A stretch of DNA of 64,000 bases from Dactylosporangium vinaceum (GTDB taxonomy: Bacteria; Actinomycetota; Actinomycetes; Mycobacteriales; Micromonosporaceae), in NCBI RefSeq assembly GCF_019904175.1, contig NZ_CP061913.1:8804001-8868000 (forward strand), written 5' to 3'. The first letter of the stretch is position 1; every line of letters begins with the position of its first letter. The notes beneath the pieces were generated by a model. It was not told the origin of the DNA and did not search any database. It saw nothing but the letters and a program-made list of their open reading frames with translations. This document shows, piece by piece, positions 58,303 through 64,000 of this stretch. The position numbers and the translations under genes were made by a program.

Positions 58303-60486
58303 TTACTTGTAGACCCGGACGTAGTCGACGTACATCCGGGCCGGGAACGGCGTGGTGGCGTCGATCGGGCCCGGGAAGTCACCGCCCACGGCCAGGTTCA
58401 GGATCAGGTAGAACTGGTGGTCGTACACCCACGGACCGCGGGTGGTCTCGACGGTGTCCTTGTTGGCCACGAGGATGACCGTGTTGTCGACGCGGAACGT
58501 CATGTGCTTGCTGTCCCACTCGACCGAGTACACGTGGTAGTCGAGCGAGAGGTCCACGGTGGTGAGCTTCTGGCCGTAGCCGCCGCCACCGTTGTAGGCC
58601 GGGGCGTGCAGCGTCGAGTAGACGTCGGTGGTGCTCTTGCCGAGGATCTCCATGATGTCGATCTCGCCGTTGTACGGCCACGGGCGGCCCTGCAGGAAGT
58701 CGGCGCCCATCATCCAGAACGCGGGCCACAGGCCGTTGCCCTTCGGCACCTTGATCCGGGCCTCGACCCGGCCGTACTGCGTCGTGAAGCTCGTGCTGGT
58801 GTTGATCCGGCCCGAGGTGTAGTCGCGGCCGCCGGCGGTCTCCTTGCGGGCCTCGATGACCAGCGAGCCACCCTGGATGCTGGTGTTGTTCAGGTTCGAG
58901 TAGTACTGGATCTCACCGTTCTGGCCGGTGCCCGGGTCGACGTGCCACTTGGTGGTGTCGACGTTGGTGCCGGTGTTGAACTCGTCCTGCCAGACCAGGT
59001 TGGTGGCCGGGAAGATCGGGTCCGCGGGCGGGACCGGCGGCTGGGTCGGGGCGCCGCCGGTGCCGTACACCTTGAACTCCCACAGCGAGTAGCCGTAGCC
59101 GTTGGAGCGCTGGGTGCCGTACATCCGCACGTACCGGCCGTTGCCGTTGACGGTCAGGGTCTCCTTGAAGCCCTTGCCCGTCGTGGTGGTGTAGATCGAC
59201 GTCCAGTTGACGGCGTCGGTGGAGGTCTGGATCTGGTACGACACCGCGTACGCCGGGTCCCACTGCAGGACGACCTGCGTGATGTGGGCGGTGGCGCCGA
59301 GATCGACGTAGATCCAGCCCGGGTCGACCCAGCCGTTGTCGGGGCTCGTCGCCCAGCGGCTGGCCGGGTCGTTGTCGAACGCCTTGTCGGGCGTGCACGG
59401 GTTGCAGTTGGTGTCGTTCTGCGAGGTCGAGGCGACCGCGGGCTTCTTGTAGGACAGCAGCACCGCGTTGCCCGGGTTGGTGCTGGGCGTCGGCGACGTG
59501 CTGGGCGAGGTCGGGGTGTCGTTGGTGGTCGACGGCGCGCCGGTGACGCGGACCTGGAACTCCCACAGCGAGTAGCCGTACTGCGTGGCCCGCGCGGTGC
59601 CGTTCACCCGCACGTAGCGGCCGCTGCCGGTGACGTTGAGGTTCTGCACGCCGCCGGTGCCGGTCGTGGTGGTGTAGATGCTCGTCCAGGTGTTGCCGTC
59701 GTTCGACGTCTGGATCTGGAACGCCGTGGCGTACGCGGCCTCCCAGTTCAGCGTCACGCCGCAGACCGCCTGGACCGAGCCCAGGTCGACGCGCAGCCAC
59801 TGCGGGTCGCTCGCGGCGCTGGACCAGCGGGTGCCGGTGTTGCCGTCGAACGCCGAGGCGGCCGGGGTGCCGGCGTTCTCGGTCGAGGAGGCCAGGGCCG
59901 GCTTGTTGAGCGCCGCGTTGGTGGCGCCGCAGCTGCCCGGGGTGCTGGGCGAGCCGCCGAAGATCTGCAACTCCCAGAGCGAGATGCCGTACTGGGTGCT
60001 CTTGGCCGTCGCGTTGAGCCGCACGTAACGACCGCTGCCGGTCACGGCCAGGCTGACGTCGCTGCCGCCGGTCCCGGTCGTGGTCGAGTAGATCTGCGTC
60101 CAGTTGGCGGCGTCGTTCGACGTCTGGATCGTGAAGGCGGTGGCGTACGCCGCCTCCCAGTTCAGGGCGACCCGGGTGATCGACTGCTGGGAGCCGAGGT
60201 CGACCTGGATCCACTGCGGCACCGTGAAGGCGCTCGACCACCGGGTGCCGGCGTTGCCGTCGGTGGCGCTGGAGGCGGGCGTGGCCGCGCTTTCGGCCGA
60301 CGAGGCGGTCGTCGGTTTGCCCTGCGAGAGCAGGGTCTCGGCGGCGTTGGCCCGGGTGACGACCACGACGACGTACGCGCAGAGCATGGCGGCCACGGCC
60401 AGGGCGATGATGCCGTAGCGCAGCGTGCGTCGACGGGGCCCGGACCTGACGGATGCGTGGCCGGGGGCGGAGACCGACCAATCCAT
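58303..60486 (-). CDS. Secreted GH16 laminarinase-like enzyme with three discoidin-type domains
   Basis: 727 residues. A signal-anchor (about 22-48) is followed by three F5/8-type (discoidin) carbohydrate-binding modules at about 50-178, 185-312 and 340-478, each ending YGYSLWEFQV-like. Thr/Pro linkers lead to a GH16 domain at about 490-727. The catalytic ExDxxE is E608-I-D610-I-M-E613 in NGEIDIMEILG, the beta-1,3-glucanase type. VWQDEFN and FHVYSVEWD-like segments are also present. It should cut beta-1,3 or mixed-link glucan outside the cell. ATG 60486 has AAGGAG six bases upstream. The upstream region has three LacI operators. Confidence 0.93.
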   Translation of the reverse strand: MDWSVSAPGHASVRSGPRRRTLRYGIIALAVAAMLCAYVVVVVTRANAAETLLSQGKPTTASSAESAATPASSATDGNAGTRWSSAFTVPQWIQVDLGSQQSITRVALNWEAAYATAFTIQTSNDAANWTQIYSTTTGTGGSDVSLAVTGSGRYVRLNATAKSTQYGISLWELQIFGGSPSTPGSCGATNAALNKPALASSTENAGTPAASAFDGNTGTRWSSAASDPQWLRVDLGSVQAVCGVTLNWEAAYATAFQIQTSNDGNTWTSIYTTTTGTGGVQNLNVTGSGRYVRVNGTARATQYGYSLWEFQVRVTGAPSTTNDTPTSPSTSPTPSTNPGNAVLLSYKKPAVASTSQNDTNCNPCTPDKAFDNDPASRWATSPDNGWVDPGWIYVDLGATAHITQVVLQWDPAYAVSYQIQTSTDAVNWTSIYTTTTGKGFKETLTVNGNGRYVRMYGTQRSNGYGYSLWEFKVYGTGGAPTQPPVPPADPIFPATNLVWQDEFNTGTNVDTTKWHVDPGTGQNGEIQYYSNLNNTSIQGGSLVIEARKETAGGRDYTSGRINTSTSFTTQYGRVEARIKVPKGNGLWPAFWMMGADFLQGRPWPYNGEIDIMEILGKSTTDVYSTLHAPAYNGGGGYGQKLTTVDLSLDYHVYSVEWDSKHMTFRVDNTVILVANKDTVETTRGPWVYDHQFYLILNLAVGGDFPGPIDATTPFPARMYVDYVRVYK

Positions 60487-60524
60487 GGGTGACTCCTTCT
60501 GGCGGGTGGGGTGTAGCGGCGGTG

Positions 60525-60542
60525 TGAGAGAGCGCTCTCTCA
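60525..60542. promoter_or_regulatory. LacI-type operator 1 of the GH16 gene
   Basis: TGAGAGAGCGCTCTCTCA, a perfect 18-base palindrome built on GAGCGCTC, centred 48 bases before the GH16 start. It is close to the CebR site TGGGAGCGCTCCCA of actinomycete LacI regulators. Confidence 0.8.
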
Positions 60543-60594
60543 GACAGCCACAATGACCCCTCGGTCAAACCCCTGTCAATGGCTCCGGGCGAAC

Positions 60595-60610
60595 AGGAGA
60601 GCGCTCTCCT
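60595..60610. promoter_or_regulatory. LacI-type operator 2 of the GH16 gene
   Basis: AGGAGAGCGCTCTCCT, a perfect 16-base palindrome with the same core, centred 69 bases beyond operator 1. Confidence 0.75.
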
Positions 60611-60614
60611 CATC

Positions 60615-60632
60615 CCGGGGAGCGCTCTCCGG
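60615..60632. promoter_or_regulatory. LacI-type operator 3 of the GH16 gene
   Basis: CCGGGGAGCGCTCTCCGG, palindromic except for one pair. Its centre is 21 bases, two helical turns, from operator 2, so two dimers could bind on one face. It also lies 26 bases past the stop of the neighbouring regulator gene. Confidence 0.65.
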
Positions 60633-60657
60633 CAATTTTCGGGCGGCAGCGTGCTCG

Positions 60658-61500
60658 CTAACCGGCCACGAGCCGCAGCGGCTGGGTGGTGAGCCGAGTC
60701 AGGGCGGCCGCGGTCGCGGGGTCGGCCGGCAGGTACACCACCAGCCGCTGGTCGTCGTCGACCGGCAGCTCGAGCGTCTCGAAGTCCAGCCGCAGCGCCC
60801 CCGCCACCGGGTGCGCCATCCGCAGCACCCCGCTCGATCGCGGCAGCCCCGCAATTGCCGACACCCGCCCGGTGAACGCCTCCCCCGCCGTCACCGTGAG
60901 CTCGTCGGCCAGCGCGGCCACCGCCGGGTCGGCGCGGAACGGCCCGCTCTTGAGGGCCGCCACCTGGTCGTCCGCCACCACCTCCCAGTCCGGGAAGGCC
61001 GAACGGGCCCGCGGGTCGGCGAGCACGAACCGCGCCATGTTCGGTACCGCGTGGTCGAGCAGCCCCACCGCCCGCATCAACGCCGCGAACGCCGGCGTGC
61101 GGGCCACGACGTCTCCGAGCCGGTTGAACACCGCGGCCGGCGCCGGCTCCAGCCGGTCGAGCAGCGCCCGCACGGGCGCCCGGACCGACAGCGCGGGCGC
61201 GGCCCCGGGCCCCCGGCAGGTGAATCCGGGGTCAGCCGCCTTGGTCAACCGGTGCAGGTGCACCCGCTCGGCCGTGCTCAACCGCAGCGCGTCCGCGAGC
61301 GCCGACAGGACCTGCGGCGAAGGGTGCCGGTCGCGGCCCTGCTCGAGCCGGGTGACGTACTCGACGCTCACCCCGGCCAACGCCGCCACCTCGGTCCGCC
61401 GCAGCCCCGGCGTCCGCCGCCGCGCCCCGGCCGGCAGCCCCACATCGGCCGGCGTCACCGCGGCCCGGCGGGTGCGCAGGAACAGTCCGAGCTCGCTCAC
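60658..61500 (-). CDS. Helix-turn-helix regulator with MmyB-type ligand domain
   Basis: 280 residues. The HTH has RRTPGLRRTEVAALAGVSVEYVTRLEQGRDRHPSPQVLSALADALRLS; the MmyB-type ligand domain follows (PAAVFNRLGDVVARTPAFAALMRAV and GALRLDFETLELPVDDDQRLVVYLPADP). GTG 61500 has TACGGT six bases upstream, a leaderless promoter. Unlike many relatives it has no divergent oxidoreductase; the SDR gene nearby is on the same strand, 88 bases upstream. The target is unknown. Confidence 0.9.
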   Translation of the reverse strand: MSELGLFLRTRRAAVTPADVGLPAGARRRTPGLRRTEVAALAGVSVEYVTRLEQGRDRHPSPQVLSALADALRLSTAERVHLHRLTKAADPGFTCRGPGAAPALSVRAPVRALLDRLEPAPAAVFNRLGDVVARTPAFAALMRAVGLLDHAVPNMARFVLADPRARSAFPDWEVVADDQVAALKSGPFRADPAVAALADELTVTAGEAFTGRVSAIAGLPRSSGVLRMAHPVAGALRLDFETLELPVDDDQRLVVYLPADPATAAALTRLTTQPLRLVAG

Positions 61501-61588
61501 GCCACGACCGTACAGCCGCGGCCGCACCCGGACAGTGGCCCTGGCGCTACCACCTTGAGCCCGGACCGGCCGGGCGACGCGGCGGCGA

Positions 61589-62290
61589 TCACGCGCGGGG
61601 ACCGGCCGCCAGCTGGACGCCGCCGGCCACGGGCAGGACCGTGCCGGTGATGTAGCCGTTTGTCGCCAGCGCGACGATCGCGTCGGCCACCTCCTCGGCG
61701 CGGCCGATCCGGCCGGCCGGGAGCGCCGCCGCGTAGGACTTGAACAAGGCGTCCCGGTCGGCCGCAGGCACGCCGTCCCACCAGGGGGTGCGGATGACGC
61801 CCGGTGAGACGGCATTCACGCGGACCGGCGCCAGCTCGACCGCGAGCGGGCCGACCATCGCCTCGAGCGCCCCGTTGAGCGCGGCCAGACCGGACGTGCC
61901 CGGCAGCGCCGCCTGGGCCGAGCCGGCCGTGACGAGCGTGATCGACGCATCCGCGGCCAGGTGCGCCGGCGCGGCCCGCAGCAGCTCGACGTGCGGCCAG
62001 AACTTCTCGTCGAACGCCGCCCGCAGGTCGCCGAGCGCGCCGAGCGGGCCGCCACCGCGGGAGCCGCCGAGCGCCAGGACCAGGTGGTCGTAGCGCACCC
62101 CGTCCGCGAACGCCGCCCGCACCCCGTCGGCGGTGCCGGCGTCGGCGACGATGCCGCGCAGGCCGGATGCGTCGATCTTCTGCTGTGAGCGGCCGGTGAT
62201 GGTGACGGCGTCACCCCGGGCCGCGAACGCCCGCGCGGTGGCCAGGCCGATGCCCGAGGTACCGCCCGCAACGAGAACATGCTGCGCCAT
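61589..62290 (-). CDS. SDR-family protein lacking the YxxxK motif
   Basis: 233 residues. The Rossmann nucleotide site is GGTSGIG (9-15), with ITGRS for NADP preference and VSPGVIRTPWW near the end of the fold. The place of the catalytic YxxxK reads SGLAALNGALEAM, so Tyr and Lys are missing; it may be a divergent enzyme or a binding protein. It is divergent from the TetR gene across two operators and is the likely target of that repressor. A longer frame to 63025 is an artefact. Confidence 0.85.
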   Translation of the reverse strand: MAQHVLVAGGTSGIGLATARAFAARGDAVTITGRSQQKIDASGLRGIVADAGTADGVRAAFADGVRYDHLVLALGGSRGGGPLGALGDLRAAFDEKFWPHVELLRAAPAHLAADASITLVTAGSAQAALPGTSGLAALNGALEAMVGPLAVELAPVRVNAVSPGVIRTPWWDGVPAADRDALFKSYAAALPAGRIGRAEEVADAIVALATNGYITGTVLPVAGGVQLAAGPRA

Positions 62291-62304
62291 GCTTGACCCC
62301 TTTA

Positions 62305-62323
62305 TCGAGACTCTCAGTCTCGA
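62305..62323. promoter_or_regulatory. TetR operator 1 between the SDR and TetR genes
   Basis: TCGAGACTCTCAGTCTCGA has perfect 8-base arms around a 3-base centre. It shares CGAGAC-N5/7-GTCTCG with operator 2, centred 28 bases away. It lies 15 bases before the SDR start. Confidence 0.8.
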
Positions 62324-62332
62324 CAAGCATTG

Positions 62333-62351
62333 CCGAGACTGACGGTCTCGG
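62333..62351. promoter_or_regulatory. TetR operator 2 between the SDR and TetR genes
   Basis: CCGAGACTGACGGTCTCGG, extended to 62331-62353 by TG/CA, giving perfect 9-base arms with a 5-base centre. It lies 18 bases before the TetR start, so the repressor would control both genes. Confidence 0.8.
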
Positions 62352-62368
62352 CAAGTTAGGATCATCAC

Positions 62369-62968
62369 ATGCACCGCGAGCACACCGGCCGCCGCCGCAA
62401 CGACGCCGCGCGGCAGGACATCCTCGACGCGGCCGCGGCGCTCATCGCCGACCCGGGTGGCCAGCCGGTCACCGTCGACGCCATCGCCGCCCGCGCGGGC
62501 GTGGGGAAGCAGACGATCTACCGCTGGTGGCCGTCGAAGTACGCCGTCATGCTCGACGCCCTCCTGGAACGCGCCCGCGTCGACGTCGTCGACGAGGGCG
62601 ACGGCACCCTGCTGGGCGACCTGACCGCCTTTCTGGTCAGCTCGTTCGCCGGCGCCGAGCGCCCCGGCGGGCGCGCCTTCCTGTCCACCGTCGCCGCCCT
62701 GGCCCAGACCGACCCGGCCGCCCGCGACCTGCTGCAGCAGTTCACCAGCCGACGCCGCGAGGCGCTGCGCACCCTCCTGCAACGCCATGGCGTGGCCGAG
62801 CCGGACCTGATGGTGGAGCAGGCGTACGGCGTCCTCTGGTACCGCCTCCTCGTCTCCGGCACCCCCCTCGACCGCGACTCCGCCGAGCGGCTCGCCGCCC
62901 TCCTGACCCTCCAGGCCGACCGCCGTCCATCCACAGTGGACCAATTTGACGAGGGGGCGCGTAATTAG
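62369..62968 (+). CDS. TetR-family repressor
   Basis: 199 residues. HTH region: RQDILDAAAALIADPGGQPVTVDAIAARAGVGKQTIYRWWPSKYAVMLDALL (about 15-65). The C-terminal ligand domain has AFLSTVAALAQTDPAARDLLQQFTSRRREALRTLLQR and EQAYGVLWYRLLVSGTPLD, the TetR_C type often found next to oxidoreductases. It is divergent from the SDR gene with twin operators in the 78-base gap, so it probably represses itself and the SDR. Confidence 0.93.
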   Translation: MHREHTGRRRNDAARQDILDAAAALIADPGGQPVTVDAIAARAGVGKQTIYRWWPSKYAVMLDALLERARVDVVDEGDGTLLGDLTAFLVSSFAGAERPGGRAFLSTVAALAQTDPAARDLLQQFTSRRREALRTLLQRHGVAEPDLMVEQAYGVLWYRLLVSGTPLDRDSAERLAALLTLQADRRPSTVDQFDEGARN

Positions 62969-63006
62969 TTCGAGTATCGAAAAAAGAGCGACTATGGTCG
63001 CCGTCG

Positions 63007-64000
63007 ATGGCACTCGTGGAAGCACGTCAGCTGACCAAGGTCTTCCGCCGGCCGGAGAAGGATCCGGGCCTGCGGGGGGCCGTCAAACACCTTTTCACCA
63101 GGAGGTTCACCGACAAGGTTGCGGTCGATCAGCTTGACCTGGCGATCGAGGCCGGCGAGGCGGTCGCGTACGTCGGGCCGAACGGGGCGGGCAAGTCGAC
63201 GACCGTGAAGCTGCTCAGCGGGATTCTCGTGCCGACCTCCGGGGAGGTGCGCATCGACGGGCTGTCGCCGCGCAAGGACCGGGTCGCGGTGGCACATCGG
63301 ATCGGGGTGCTGTTCGGGCAGCGCACGCAGCTGTGGTGGGACCTGCCGGTCGCCGAGTCGCTGGCGGTGCTGCGCGACGTGTACGGCATCGACCACGGCA
63401 CGTACCGCAAGCGCCTCAAACGCTTCGACGAGGTCCTCGAGCTCGGCGACGTGCTGCCGGTGCTCGGGCGCAAGCTGTCGCTCGGGCAGCGGATGCGGGC
63501 CGACCTCGCGGCCGCCCTGCTGCACGCGCCGCCCGTCGTGTACCTCGACGAGCCCACGATCGGGCTCGACCTGGCCGTCAAGGACCGGGTCCGCGAGTTC
63601 TTCCGGACGGTCCGCGACGAGGGCACCACTGTCATGCTCACCAGCCACGACCTCGGCGACATCGAGGGCTTCTGCCGGCGGCTGGTCATCATCGACTCCG
63701 GCCGGATCATCTTTGACGGGGCGCTGGAGGCGGTGAAGGACGCGTTCGCGCGGGAGCGCATCCTCAACGTCGAGGCCGAGACCGCGGTACCGGTTGCGAC
63801 ACTGCGGGAGGTCCTGCCCGGCGCGACAGTGGAGCCCGGCGAGACGCCGCTGCAGTTCGCGGTGCGCTTCGACCGGTTCGCGATGACGGCGGGCCAGGCG
63901 GTGACGGCCATCGCGCCGCTGACGAACCTCGTCGACTTCCACGTGGACGAGCCGTCGATCGAGGACGTCATCCGCCGCGTCTACTCGGGCGAGCTCCAGC
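63007..64000 (+). CDS. ABC transporter ATP-binding protein (COG4586-like), cut by the window end
   Basis: 331 codons visible, no stop before the end. Walker A is GPNGAGKST (57-65), the Q-loop region is VLFGQRTQLWWDLP, the signature is LSLGQ (157-161), Walker B is VVYLDEP (E182), and the switch His is H214 in TSHD. FGQRTQLWWDLPVAESL is typical of the uncharacterised NatA-like ATPases that work with two ABC-2 permeases, expected just past the window. The C-terminal part (from about 245) is the small regulatory domain of this group. ATG 63007 fits; no strong ribosome site is seen. Confidence 0.93.
   Translation, partial: MALVEARQLTKVFRRPEKDPGLRGAVKHLFTRRFTDKVAVDQLDLAIEAGEAVAYVGPNGAGKSTTVKLLSGILVPTSGEVRIDGLSPRKDRVAVAHRIGVLFGQRTQLWWDLPVAESLAVLRDVYGIDHGTYRKRLKRFDEVLELGDVLPVLGRKLSLGQRMRADLAAALLHAPPVVYLDEPTIGLDLAVKDRVREFFRTVRDEGTTVMLTSHDLGDIEGFCRRLVIIDSGRIIFDGALEAVKDAFARERILNVEAETAVPVATLREVLPGATVEPGETPLQFAVRFDRFAMTAGQAVTAIAPLTNLVDFHVDEPSIEDVIRRVYSGELQ

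Noticed and set aside
3844..62942. Recurring CCAC-A/T-GTGG palindromes (3844-3856, about 42352, about 62931)
   Set aside because: Only three scattered copies, one inside a gene; close to chance expectation at this base composition.
1..64000. tRNA, rRNA, insertion sequences, prophage or integrative element
   Set aside because: No cloverleaf, rRNA-like segment, transposase, integrase or terminal repeats were found on either strand; base composition is uniform apart from the short AT-rich intergenic stretches noted.

Overview
The window is about 74% GC and almost wall-to-wall coding. It has abundant GTG starts, stop/start overlaps (GTGA, ATGA), TANNNT leaderless promoters, F420-type and LacI/CebR-type genes, Tat and lipobox signals, and a large set of secreted glycan hydrolases. 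This points to a filamentous actinomycete, most like Micromonosporaceae (Actinoplanes/Dactylosporangium-like). The family-level assignment is an inference from style and gene content. No rRNA, tRNA, CRISPR array, transposase, prophage or replication origin was seen.

Layout. 0.1-3.8 kb: a siderophore-interacting flavoprotein, a YndJ-like membrane protein and a GntR-MFS pair. 3.96-15.1 kb: a complete desferrioxamine-type NIS siderophore locus. Seven overlapping minus-strand genes (reductase, RhtX/FptX-type importer, desA, desB, desC, desD, DHA2 exporter) run from an IdeR/DmdR iron box at 12519-12537. On the other side of that box is a penicillin-acylase/acetyltransferase fusion, which looks like DesG and DesH joined in one chain. 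15.2-29.3 kb: a membrane GGDEF cyclase converging on a 4,321-residue secreted protein with about 42 fibronectin-III-like repeats, an LAATG sorting motif and a leader that can fold into a three-way junction covering its ribosome site.

29.4-40.3 kb: a mixed housekeeping and envelope stretch (CPA2 antiporter, Zn-alcohol dehydrogenase, cold-shock protein, rhomboid-like protein, MmyB-type regulator, SnoaL-like protein, flavin reductase, YcnI-like protein, lipoprotein, YczE-like protein). 40.2-45.4 kb is a signalling island. It holds a STAS antagonist and a divergent PAS/GAF/SpoIIE phosphatase, followed by a B12-binding protein with the CarH-type W-x9-EH light-sensor motif. After these come a MerR regulator whose C-terminal half is domains 2 and 3 of the DNA polymerase beta clamp, its coupled partner protein, and a SpoU/TrmH methyltransferase.

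45.4-60.7 kb is a secreted-enzyme region: GH30, a ricin-lectin/beta-helix protein and a LacI regulator; a phospholipase C; and a GH16 laminarinase with three discoidin domains, a LacI regulator and three GAGCGCTC operators. These fit degradation of fungal or plant beta-glucan and membranes. 60.6-64.0 kb: a second MmyB-type regulator, an SDR/TetR divergent pair with twin operators, and an ABC ATPase (COG4586-like) that runs off the end of the window.

The best candidates for something new are the MerR/beta-clamp fusion with its partner, the B12-photosensor/SpoIIE/STAS set, the acylase-acetyltransferase fusion with a duplicated desC start in the siderophore locus, and the structured leader of the giant Fn3 gene. 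All readings were made by eye from the sequence; no database search or folding program was run.
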